Shown here: positions 42,363-51,200 of the stretch, in pieces | How the letters are laid out: each line of letters starts with the position of its first letter | Numbering within the stretch: the first letter of the stretch is position 1 | NCBI RefSeq assembly: GCF_016785085.1 | Contig: NZ_JAENHO010000002.1 | Coordinates: 682,001 to 746,000 of the forward strand | DNA from: Paractinoplanes lichenicola | GTDB taxonomy: Bacteria; Actinomycetota; Actinomycetes; Mycobacteriales; Micromonosporaceae | Direction of reading: 5' to 3' | DNA: 64,000 bases | The notes under the pieces: model-generated | Told to the model about the DNA's origin: nothing | Database searches by the model: none | The model's input: only the letters and a program-made list of their open reading frames with translations | Made by a program: the position numbers and the translations under genes

Positions 42363-42941
42363 ATGCTAAGTGCACTGCGGACCAGCGCCGTCGTAATGTC
42401 CACGATCGTGTTGGCGACACTGACCGCTTGTGGGATGGAGGAATCACCCATCCCGGCCGAGGCGGACAATGGCGGCGACTTCTCGCTCGGCCCGAAGGTC
42501 ACCATGACCTTCGACCTCGGTGGGGCTCTCTCGGGCAAGCAGACCGCCCTGGCCCCGTCCCTCAACGGGAAGTTCCTGAAAGACTGCGCCGAATACTCCC
42601 GCGGCACAAAACGCGAGGACGGCTCCACGATCTTCGCCATGGCCGGCCTGCTCGACGGCAACGTCGCGGACCACAAGGTCACCGTCGAACTGTGGATCGA
42701 CGACTACGCCGGCCCCGGCGACTACCCGAAGGACCAACTGGTGGCCCCCGGCTCCCGCCCCAGCATCGCCATCGACAACAAGATCTACGGCACCTGGCCC
42801 GACTCCACGTCGAGCGCAGTCAAGACCGACGGCAAGGGCGGCGGCACGTGGACCTTCAAGAAGCTCGCCACCACCGGTGAGGGCGGCCTGCCCGGCGACG
42901 CCGTCACCGGCACGATCAAGTGGACCTGCCAGAACCCGTGA
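42363..42941 (+). CDS. Lipoprotein of unknown function
   Basis: The 192-residue lipoprotein has a signal ending in the lipobox LTAC (Cys23). The mature domain is acidic and beta-rich (KVTMTFDLGGALSGKQTALAP, VTVELWIDDYAGPGDYPKDQLVAPGSRPSIAIDNK, AVTGTIKWTCQNP) with a conserved Cys pair (KDCAEYS and WTCQNP). GGGAG lies 8 nt before the ATG. It is divergent from the SARP gene and could be one of its targets, which is only inference. It converges on the CATRA gene 4 nt away. Confidence 0.8.
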   Translation: MLSALRTSAVVMSTIVLATLTACGMEESPIPAEADNGGDFSLGPKVTMTFDLGGALSGKQTALAPSLNGKFLKDCAEYSRGTKREDGSTIFAMAGLLDGNVADHKVTVELWIDDYAGPGDYPKDQLVAPGSRPSIAIDNKIYGTWPDSTSSAVKTDGKGGGTWTFKKLATTGEGGLPGDAVTGTIKWTCQNP

Positions 42942-42945
42942 CCGC

Positions 42946-44181
42946 TCAGCGGGGCCGCCGCTTGTAGGCGTCGAGTCCCTCGAACACCCCGGATTCGAGC
43001 CAGGCGCTGCCTGTCGTGTCCGGTTCACAGCCGGCCGCCCTGAGCCGGTTCGCGAGCGACTGTTTCGTCAGCGGGCTGTCGGTCAAGGGAATTCCACGGT
43101 CATGAATCTCCGGCGGCAGCTCCGGGCTGCCCGCGACGACCAGGAGGTGCTGGCGCCGGGCCAGAGTCAGGGCCAGCAGAGCCTGAACGAGGAACCCCTG
43201 GTCGGTGTCCGTTCGCCCGCCCTCGATCACCTCCCCGGACGTCGCCACCACGATGGTGACCCGGGCCAGCCGCATACCGGCGACCATGATGTCCATGGAT
43301 CCCGGAGTGAGCGTGACGTCGGGGTCGATGCATTCGTCGCGCTCCACCGGGCTGAGACCGATCGACCGCAGGAAGTCGTGCATTCTGCTCTGAACCTGCG
43401 GATCCGACGTGCAGACCAGCACCCGCCGCCGAAAAGGGTCATCGGCGGTCGCGGGCGCCGCAGCCGTCGCCGGTATCGAGGGCGCGGACGGCGGCCCGAC
43501 GGGTGCTGCGGACAGCGGGAAGGGCGGCCGGCTGGCCGACGGCGGCAGGCTGGGGCTCCCGTCCGACCAGGTCCACGAGTTGAGTTCGGTGGATCGGTCG
43601 GCGGGCGCGAGCACCAGCAGCGACCGTGGGTTTTCCCGCTCGACCGGCTGGTAGGTGACGAGGTGGTCGCCGGCCCGGGTGCCGGCTGTCCACCAGCGGT
43701 CCGGCAGTTGCACGGGCAGACCGTCAGCCAGCGATCGCGCCAAGGTCGCGTCCAGTTCGCCGGGAGTGCCGTCCGCGACCTCGGCTTGATAGAGGTGGAT
43801 GCATGCAAGGTCGCTGGGCCAGGGCGCGGCGACCGTGACCCAGCTGTTGAGCAGGTCTGACCAATCCAAGCGGGACGGATCCGGCTGCGACAAGATGAAT
43901 GACAGGGTGAGCAGGTCGTCCACGCGCCGCGCGACTGCTTGGAAGCCGGCCCCACCGCGTTGTTGTGCGGCCAGGACGAGCCCGGCAGGGCTGGTCGGGC
44001 CCGGGACCGTCGCCGGCAGATGCAACGGAATGCCGGGCAGAGGATTCTTCATCGCGAGCGAGAACTGGCAGTCTTCCCAGATCCGGCGGGCCTCGGCGTA
44101 GGCCCGTTCGGACTTCGGGCCGGTGAGCGGGCAGAAGGCGTGCACCACCAGTCCTGGATTGACCACCCGCATCGAGGTCAT
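42946..44181 (-). CDS. CATRA-N domain protein fused to a TIR-like C-terminal domain
   Basis: The 411-residue protein has an N-terminal CATRA-N (BN6_48550-like) domain at about 10-215 (PGLVVHAFCPLTGPKSERAYAEARRIWEDC, then AGFQAVARRVDDLLTLSFIL, DRWWTAG, STELNSWTWSDG). A Pro-rich linker leads to a TIR-like domain at about 250-370 (RRVLVCTSDPQVQSRMHDFLRSIGLSPVERDE, LARVTIVVATSGEVIEGG, ARRQHLLVVAG). CATRA proteins come from predicted actinobacterial conflict systems, and TIR-like domains often bind or cleave NAD. In the usual Glu position (V..E.G) a Gln appears, so activity is uncertain. Divergent to the peptide-HExxH set. Confidence 0.68.
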   Translation of the reverse strand: MTSMRVVNPGLVVHAFCPLTGPKSERAYAEARRIWEDCQFSLAMKNPLPGIPLHLPATVPGPTSPAGLVLAAQQRGGAGFQAVARRVDDLLTLSFILSQPDPSRLDWSDLLNSWVTVAAPWPSDLACIHLYQAEVADGTPGELDATLARSLADGLPVQLPDRWWTAGTRAGDHLVTYQPVERENPRSLLVLAPADRSTELNSWTWSDGSPSLPPSASRPPFPLSAAPVGPPSAPSIPATAAAPATADDPFRRRVLVCTSDPQVQSRMHDFLRSIGLSPVERDECIDPDVTLTPGSMDIMVAGMRLARVTIVVATSGEVIEGGRTDTDQGFLVQALLALTLARRQHLLVVAGSPELPPEIHDRGIPLTDSPLTKQSLANRLRAAGCEPDTTGSAWLESGVFEGLDAYKRRPR

Positions 44182-44550
44182 CGTCTCCCGGCGTCGACGA
44201 AGGGCCGTTCGATCACCCCGGCAGGGTGCCCGTGATCACACTGTAACCAGGCCGATACACCCGAGCCTCCCTCGAATTTACGACGCGTTCCGGCTACGGA
44301 GGGGGCTTCGGCTCGGCGCTTCCGCGGCGGCATCCTTCCGGCCCATGCTCGGCCTGGCCGGAAGGGGTGGCCGATCTGCCGATCCGGCCCCTTCCCCGCG
44401 GACGGCGGCGTTAGCATTCTGTGACGGAACGCTTCATCACGGTCTGCTGTGGGGAAGCCGTAGTGGCGCGCAAGAACCAAGCCGGCCGTCCGCTACGATC
44501 CCCGGGGCCGTGCGGCTGGATGCGGCATACCTCGTACGAAGGTGAAGCAG
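44182..44550. promoter_or_regulatory. Divergent promoter region between CATRA and peptide genes
   Basis: About 369 bp without a supported gene. TACGAT at 44494-44499 may be a -10 box for the rightward genes, and AAGG lies 9 nt before the ATG at 44551. No operator palindrome stands out. Confidence 0.4.
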
Positions 44551-44727
44551 ATGGGCCAGGACTCACCGGAAGTCGAAACCCGGCTCCTCGATCTCAGTGA
44601 CCTGAGCTTCGGCGAGCTGGCCGAGCAGGACCCGGAAGCCTTTCGCCGACCGCTGCTGGACTTCCTGCGCCGCATCGATCAGCCGAGCCAGAGCATCAGC
44701 GGCTACAACCCGCAACGCCTCGACTGA
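44551..44727 (+). CDS. Candidate RiPP-like precursor peptide for the HExxH enzyme
   Basis: Fifty-eight residues. A helical, acidic leader (VETRLLDLSDLSFGELAEQ, DPEAFRRPLLDFLRRID) is followed by a Ser/Gln hinge and the terminal core SQSISGYNPQRLD. The leader pattern (T.LLDLS.L.. to L..L) is like that of FxSxx-COOH peptides, but the C-terminus ends in QRLD instead of FxSxx. AAGG lies 9 nt before the ATG, and a GTG at 44542 is in frame. The HExxH enzyme gene follows after 122 nt. That the C-terminal Tyr-Asn-Pro-Gln-Arg-Leu-Asp is modified is inference. Confidence 0.72.
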   Translation: MGQDSPEVETRLLDLSDLSFGELAEQDPEAFRRPLLDFLRRIDQPSQSISGYNPQRLD

Positions 44728-44849
44728 TCCGAGGCGGCGTCACCCGCACGGCTGGCGGATGAGACTTGCCGCGCGATCGGTGCTCGCCCTGCACGTGCAT
44801 ATGCAAGAATCGCCGCGGCCTACTCCTCCTGCCGCCAGGAGACACCGCG

Positions 44850-46661
44850 TTGACTCTCGAACGTCAGGTCGCCACCGTTCCGGGGCGAACCTCTACTCGC
44901 TTGCATCGCGTAACGGCGTCTGACTTCGAGGAACTGACTCACGGGCGAGGCACCGCCGCGACCGTGCAGCGGCTGGCGGTGACCGAACGCAGCGCGCGGA
45001 TGGTCGTCCTTTACGGACTTCTGCACACGCTGTTCAACGAGGGGCATGACGCCGGACCTCTTGCGTCGCCGGAATCGGCATGGCAGCTTCTGACCGCGGC
45101 CGAGAAGGCAGATCCCGTGGCGGCCGAGCAGGTCCTGATGTATCCACTTTCGGGTATCTGGGCCGCTCACCTCTACCGACGGCTGCGGAAGATCGTCCCC
45201 GAGGACGCGCCACTGTGGCTCGACATCGGCTATCTGCACGCGATGGCCGCTACCGGAGCGATCAGAGCCGGCATCGACTTCTCCATGGACATCCCTGTCC
45301 GTGACGGCGTGGCGGTGTTGCCCGGCCTCGGTTACGCAACGTTCGCCGGGCTCGACGCGGTGCCGGCGCACGTCGAAGCCGTCGCGGGGACGGTGACGGT
45401 GACCGTCGGGGATCAACGCGTGCTGGTCGCGCCCGGCGAGACCGGCTGGCACCCTGCCGTGCTCTGTGTGGCCGAGACCGCGGGAACGCGCCTCGAATTC
45501 GTCCTGGACGACGTCCATCCGTACCGGAACTTGCGAAACTATTCCGCCGCCGAGCCATTGTCCGCCGAGGACGTGAGCGCCTGGCGCTCGCTCACGGTCG
45601 ATGCCTGGGCAGTCCTCGTCGAACAGGACCGGACGGCCGCCGAATCGGTCGCGGCGTCGCTGGCATTAGTGGCTCCCATCCCGAAGGCCAAACGACACCG
45701 GCCGCTCAGTGCCTCGTGCGACGAGGCGTTCGCCGCCGTAGTCGCGTCCATGCCGGAGGACGCGGAGCAGCTCGCCTCGACCATGGTGCATGAGACGCAG
45801 CACGTCCGGCTCGGAGCCGCCCTGCACCTGTTCCGGTTCGTGGAGGAGAAGACCGGCTCCCGGGTCTACGCGCCGTGGCGGGACGATCCGCGACCGCTGG
45901 CCGGCCTGATTCAGGGCATTTACGCATTTATCGGTATCACTGGATTCTTCCGTGGCCGCGATCATGCGGTGGCGCGATACGAGTTCGCGCTGTGGCGCTA
46001 TCAGCTGCACCGGGTGCTCGCCGGCATCGACGGGCATCCCGGGCTCACGCCGCTGGGCCGGCAGCTCGTGCGAAATCTGGCCCAGCCGGTGGAACAGTGG
46101 ATGACGGAGCCCGTCGAGCCGGCAATCCGGGCCCGGGCCGAAGCCGCGGCCGCGGACCATTACGGTCAATGGCGCTGTCATCATCTCCCCGTGCCGCCGG
46201 AGGCGGTCGACGACCTCGCCGAGGCCTGGCGGGCCGGGCTGCCGTGCGTGATCCCGCCGGAGTTCCCCGACCGCGAGCCGGTCGTCGACCGTGAAGTCGG
46301 ACGCCTCGACAGCCGCGCCGTTCTCGCCCGGGTCCGGCTCGGCCGGCCGCAGGAGTTCGAGGACATCCGGGCGGTTCCCGCCGATGTCGCCGAGCACGTC
46401 CCGGGTGCGCTCGCAGGCGACGTGCATCTCGTCGCGGGAGAGTACGACGAGGCGCGGACCTTCTACGAGGCGTACCTCGACGAGAACCCCGGAGACGCAC
46501 GCGCCTGGTTGGGCCTCGGCCTGTCCATGGCGGCGCTCGGCGAGGAGCCGGCGTTCCTTCTCGGCCGCCCCGAGGTGGTGCGCGCTGTCGCGCTGCGCAT
46601 TGCCGCGCGGGGTGAGGGGGCGTCGGCGCGGTCCCTCGTCCGTTGGTTCGAGCGTCGCTGA
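44850..46661 (+). CDS. HExxH-motif putative peptide-modifying enzyme (aKG-HExxH-type beta-hydroxylase family)
   Basis: The 603-residue protein carries MVHETQHVRLGAALHLF with His314, Glu315 and His318, and downstream FRGRDHAVARYEFALWRYQ, consistent with the HEXXH motif domain (TIGR04267 type, as I recall). Enzymes with this intact motif are annotated as alpha-ketoglutarate-dependent peptide beta-hydroxylases; FxsB radical SAM enzymes carry an inactive version. The first about 260 residues include helices and a beta-rich GTVTVTVGDQRV segment; the C-terminus holds a TPR-like pair (ALAGDVHLVAGEYDEARTFYEAYLDENPGDARAWLGLGL). TTG 44850 has AGGAG 8 nt upstream. Confidence 0.75.
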   Translation: MTLERQVATVPGRTSTRLHRVTASDFEELTHGRGTAATVQRLAVTERSARMVVLYGLLHTLFNEGHDAGPLASPESAWQLLTAAEKADPVAAEQVLMYPLSGIWAAHLYRRLRKIVPEDAPLWLDIGYLHAMAATGAIRAGIDFSMDIPVRDGVAVLPGLGYATFAGLDAVPAHVEAVAGTVTVTVGDQRVLVAPGETGWHPAVLCVAETAGTRLEFVLDDVHPYRNLRNYSAAEPLSAEDVSAWRSLTVDAWAVLVEQDRTAAESVAASLALVAPIPKAKRHRPLSASCDEAFAAVVASMPEDAEQLASTMVHETQHVRLGAALHLFRFVEEKTGSRVYAPWRDDPRPLAGLIQGIYAFIGITGFFRGRDHAVARYEFALWRYQLHRVLAGIDGHPGLTPLGRQLVRNLAQPVEQWMTEPVEPAIRARAEAAAADHYGQWRCHHLPVPPEAVDDLAEAWRAGLPCVIPPEFPDREPVVDREVGRLDSRAVLARVRLGRPQEFEDIRAVPADVAEHVPGALAGDVHLVAGEYDEARTFYEAYLDENPGDARAWLGLGLSMAALGEEPAFLLGRPEVVRAVALRIAARGEGASARSLVRWFERR

Positions 46662-46798
46662 GTGGTATCGAGCTCGCACTATCGGTAGTCTTCGAACTCT
46701 CCCGGTTACCCTTCGGTGGAACTCCGTCTCTTCCCGTCGAGGGGTGTCTCGGGCCCATGAGAGGAGAGACCGGTGCGGGCTTGCCTGAGTAAAGACCG

Positions 46799-48274
46799 TT
46801 GACGCCGGAGATCCCCGAACCCGGTCCACGGCCCCAGGGCGCACAGGACGTCCGGTCGGGCGTCAGGATGCGCATCGTGGCTCTGCTGAACGAGAGCGGT
46901 GGCCTCAGCGACTCCGGGGACCGTGACCGGCTCATCGCCGCCGTGACGGCACGTCATTACGGTGACCTGCGCGTAGAGCCCGGCGCCGGCACTGCAGAGC
47001 ATCTGACGCACATCGTCCGCGACTGTGCGGCCGCCGAGTGTCTCGGTCATCTGGTCGATGTGCTGGAGCAGGATTCTCGTCTTCGCTCGCCGGCCTTGCT
47101 GACCTTGCGCCAGCTCTACGACGAGTGGAACGCGGCCGTCGTTTTCGACGATGACGACTGGTGGTCGCTCCGGGCCGAACTGGCGACGGTGACTCTGACC
47201 AATCTGCACGACCTCTATCGACGCGCGACGCCGTTCGGGTTCAGTTCGCCGCCGCCCCACTGTGACGATGCCTGGCGCATGTTCGTCTACCTGGCCGGGC
47301 TCAACGAGAGCGACGAACGGGTACCACCCTGCACGATCTTCCTGTGGTCGATCGCCGACCTGCTTCCGGCCGGGGAGCAGGGTCCGAACCCGCTGCGGCG
47401 CCTGCTCGACCGGCTCGTGCGGCGGTGGGACATCGTCGGGCCGTTTCAGCGCGCCGTTTACAGCCTGCCCCGGGTGCCGGTCGATCAACGCTGGGACCCC
47501 ACCCTGCTCATCGCCATCGACTTCGACCGTCCCGACCTCTTCTCGGTCGTCTCCTGGACCCAGTGGTCGCGGACCGACCGCTTCAAGCGCGGGATCGGGC
47601 GGGTCGTGCCCCAGGCCGGCCTCGAAGCCGCCGTGCAGGAAATCGTGGCCACAGCGGAGAGAAGCTGGCTGGGAGGCGATGACGGGCAGCTGCGGCTCGA
47701 ATTCCTGCTGCCCTTCGAATTGCTGAACCTGCCCGTCGAAAGATGGCGCAAGGAACACGATCCGGTCGACGGCCCGGTTCCTCTCTACATGCACTACCCG
47801 GTGGTGGTGCGCAGTCTGGACCGGATTCGCAAAGGCGGCCGGAGGGCGTGGAACAAGCGGTGGCACAGCCTGCGCCGATCCCCGCACGGCGTCGACTGGC
47901 TGGCCAGCCGAGGGGCGGACCACCGGCTGGAGGAGGAGATCCAGCGCGAGGAGCGGATCGTGACGATGATCCTCAGTGAACCCCCGCCGGGGCGTCAGGA
48001 CGGCGCCGCCAGGGAGATTCGGATCGCCATCCGCACCGGGGTGCCGATTGTCATCTGGCATCGCACCGAGCCGCCGTCGCGATCTTTTCTGAGGCTGGTC
48101 GAGAACCTCATTTTCGACGGTGGCATGGCAGAACTGCCGGATCGTGCATCGCAGTTGAGGATCACCGCATCGATGAATGAGGATGGTGGCGGGGTCGGTC
48201 AGGACCTCGTCCTGCTCTGGGACGATCCCTCCCGCTTGCCGGGGGAGTTCGTGGTGACCGCGGGGGAGGAGTAG
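46799..48274 (+). CDS. EAD-like/VMAP-C protein of a conflict system
   Basis: The protein is 491 aa from TTG 46799. Residues about 20-100 look like a small helical effector-associated domain (MRIVALLNESGGLSDSGDRDRLIAAVTARHYG, LTHIVRDCAAAECLGHLVDVL). The C-terminal part is a VMAP-C-type domain (LRLEFLLPFELLNLPVERWRKE, LYMHYPVVVRSLDRIR, RKGGRRAWNKRWHSL). VMAP proteins bridge vWA and MoxR ATPases in predicted ternary systems. The start is uncertain: ATG 46868 also fits, and TTG 46799 overlaps the stop of a 9-codon ORF that has its own GAGAGGAGAG. It lies 5 nt before the next gene. Confidence 0.72.
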   Translation: MTPEIPEPGPRPQGAQDVRSGVRMRIVALLNESGGLSDSGDRDRLIAAVTARHYGDLRVEPGAGTAEHLTHIVRDCAAAECLGHLVDVLEQDSRLRSPALLTLRQLYDEWNAAVVFDDDDWWSLRAELATVTLTNLHDLYRRATPFGFSSPPPHCDDAWRMFVYLAGLNESDERVPPCTIFLWSIADLLPAGEQGPNPLRRLLDRLVRRWDIVGPFQRAVYSLPRVPVDQRWDPTLLIAIDFDRPDLFSVVSWTQWSRTDRFKRGIGRVVPQAGLEAAVQEIVATAERSWLGGDDGQLRLEFLLPFELLNLPVERWRKEHDPVDGPVPLYMHYPVVVRSLDRIRKGGRRAWNKRWHSLRRSPHGVDWLASRGADHRLEEEIQREERIVTMILSEPPPGRQDGAAREIRIAIRTGVPIVIWHRTEPPSRSFLRLVENLIFDGGMAELPDRASQLRITASMNEDGGGVGQDLVLLWDDPSRLPGEFVVTAGEE

Positions 48275-48279
48275 CGGCA

Positions 48280-51200
48280 GTGGCCGAATCGTCGCCGTCA
48301 GCCGGTCAGGGGCCGACTTTGCCCGAGGCGCCGTCCGGCGATGTCACGACGATCGAACAGCAGACTGTGCACCTGCCGGGTGGCGACGCGCAGTGGCCCG
48401 TGGTCGTCAGCTATCCGGGGGACGGCACAGTTGCCGCGGCCTTGCGGCCGTTGGCGGAGCTGGGCGTGTCGCGCGACGACTGGGACTTCGAGGTTCTCGT
48501 CGATGATCACCATTCGATGCAGTTGTGGACCGAGGCCATCGACGCCTTCGCCGACGAGATCGTCCGGCTGGAGATCTTCCGCAGGGTGCGCCGCTGGCGC
48601 CTGCGGGTGCCGTCGACCACCGCCGAACCGCCCCGCCTCGCTCGCCTGACCGACCAGGAGCCCACCCGCGCGGCCCAGGTCCTGGTCGAGCCCGGCCGGC
48701 CCCGGCTCCTCCTGATCTGCACCGACGGCGCCGCACCCGGCTGGCGTCGGGGAACCCTGACCGAGGCGTTGCGGGCCTGGGGCGAGACGCATCTGGTGGC
48801 GGCAGTTCACATGCTGCCGCAGCAGCTGTGGGGGCGCTCGGGGGTGATCGGGCTGCGGACCAGCCTTGAGCCGCTCGGGGACGCGCACGCGAATGCCGGG
48901 CTGCGGCTGCATGCCGACGCCACCCCGACCGACCTCGGCGAACAGGAGGCGGCCGTACCGTCGCTGATCGTTCCGGTGATCGAGCTCGACGGCCCGTGGC
49001 TCTACGAACTGGCCCGGTTGATCTCGTCGCCGGAGGCCGAGCCGGTCGCGGTTCCCTGTCTCTTCCTGTCCGACCCGGCGGCCGGGCCGCCGGTGCACCG
49101 AGGCGATCCGGCACCGGCTTCGCCCGGCCGGACTGTCGCCCTCTTCCGGGCCGAAGCGTCACCGCAAGCCGTCAGCCTGGCGCGCCTGCTCGCGGCGGCG
49201 CCGCTGAATATCTCGATCATGCGGCTCGTCCAGGCGAGGCTGCTGCCCGGTTCCCGGCCCGAGCACTTGGCCGAGCTGGTGGTGGCGGGCCTCCTCGGGC
49301 CGGTCGCGGCCAACCCGGCGGTGGACGATCTCGGCCTGGTCACGCACGAGTTCGTGGCCGGGGCCCGGGTCGCCCTGCTGCGCGCGTCCGATCAGCAGAC
49401 CACGAGGCAGGTGCTGCACCTCCTCGATCAATATCTGGGCGACCGGGTGCCGTTGATCCGGCTGGTGGCCTCCGCGGTCCGTTCCCCCTCGCACACCACG
49501 ATCACGTCGATCTCGCCCGGTGAGCGCCGGCTGGCGCAGGTCCAGGCCGTCGTCCTGCGCGCGCTCTCCGGCCCGCACCTCGCGCTCGCCGGCGAGATCG
49601 AGCGAAACCTCGTCCCGCCTTCCCCGGCGCCGTTCACGCCACCGACACCCCCGGAGGTCACCGTGCAAGCGAACCAGGGTGCCGAGTCCCCCTTCCCCAA
49701 GCCGACAGTGGACGTCGCGCCGAAGGCACCCGGCTCGGCCGCGCGGGTGCCAGTGATCTTCGGCCGGCTGCCACCTCGGAACCCGAACTTCACCGGCCGG
49801 CTGGAGCTGCTCGAGCAGCTACGGACGCGGCTTGCCGCCGGAACGACGGCGGTGCTGCCGGAGGCGCTGCACGGCATGGGTGGCGTGGGGAAGACCCAGG
49901 TAGTCATCGAGTACGTCTACCAGCACCAGGCCGAGTACGAAGTCATCTGGTGGATCTCCGCCGAGCAGACGTCCCAGATCGTCGCGGGAATGGTGGAGCT
50001 GGCACAGCGGCTCGAACTGCCGGTCGAGGCCGAGGCCGCCGCCGCCGTTCCCGCAGTACGTGATGCGCTGCGGAGAGGCACCCCGTACTCCAACTGGCTG
50101 CTGATCTTCGACAACGCCGACAGCCCGGAAGAGGTGACCGAGTTCTTCCCCAAGGGCGGCCCGGGCCGCATCCTGGTCACGTCCCGCAACTCTCGGTGGG
50201 GAGCGGTTGCCCGAAGCCTCGAGGTCGACGTCTTCGAGCGCGCCGAGAGCATCAGCCTGCTGCGATTGCGCACCGACCGGCCGGGGCAGGTGGGCAAACG
50301 CTCGGTGCTGAGCGATGACGACGCGAACAAGCTCTCGGAGGTGCTGGGCGATCTGCCGCTCGCCATCGAGCAGGCCGGCGCGTGGCTGGCGGAGACCGGG
50401 ATGCCGGCCCACGAATACCTCGAGCTGTTCGACAGCAAGACGACCGAGCTCATGGAAATGTCGACGCCGGTGCCGTTCTATCAGATCCCGGTCGCGGCGG
50501 CCTGGAACGTGTCGCTCGACCATCTGGCCCGCAACCGGCCCGCCGCCCTCCGGCTCCTGCAGCTCTGTGCGTTCCTTGCCCCCGAGCCGATCTCGCGCGG
50601 GCTGCTGCTCGGGCCCAGCGCGGCGCAGATCGAGGAGGAGGCCGACTCGGCGCTGCGCGATCCCATCCAGTTCGGCCGCTCCATCCGCGAGATCAGCCGG
50701 TATGCGCTGGCCCGGATCGACCACGTCAACAACAACATCCAGCTGCACCGGCTGGTGCAGGCGGTTCTCGTTCAACGTATGGATGAGCAGGAACGCCGGA
50801 AGATGCGCGGACGGGCTCATCGGCTGCTCGCGGTGAACGACCCGAACCAGCCCGAGATCCGATCCTCGTGGCCTCGCTACGCCGAGCTCTATCCGCACCT
50901 TCGCGCTTCCGGCGCGATCGTCGACGCGGAGGAGCCGTTCGTACGTCAGCTTGTGATCAACGAAGCCAAGTATCACGCCCGGTGGGGTGACCTCAAGGAG
51001 AGCCTGTCCATCTCCCAGGACGCGTACGAATCCTGGGCGCCGCCGGAGGGGGCCGCCGAACCGCCGCAGCGGCTCGAGATCGGTCGTTGGCTGGGTTACG
51101 TGTTGTTCGCGCTGGGGCGTTACGAGGAGGCGGCCTCGCTGAACTCCGTCCTCCTGGAAACGCATCGCGAGCAGCTCGGCGAGGAGTACGAGGCGACCTT

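Noticed and set aside
40534..42369. 611-codon plus-strand frame across the SARP gene
   Set aside because: Antisense shadow of the SARP-NB-ARC gene, which has full domain evidence.
44123..44545. 140-codon plus-strand frame upstream of the peptide gene
   Set aside because: Arg/Ser/Pro-rich translation lacking a ribosome binding site and overlapping the CATRA gene start; treated as promoter region.
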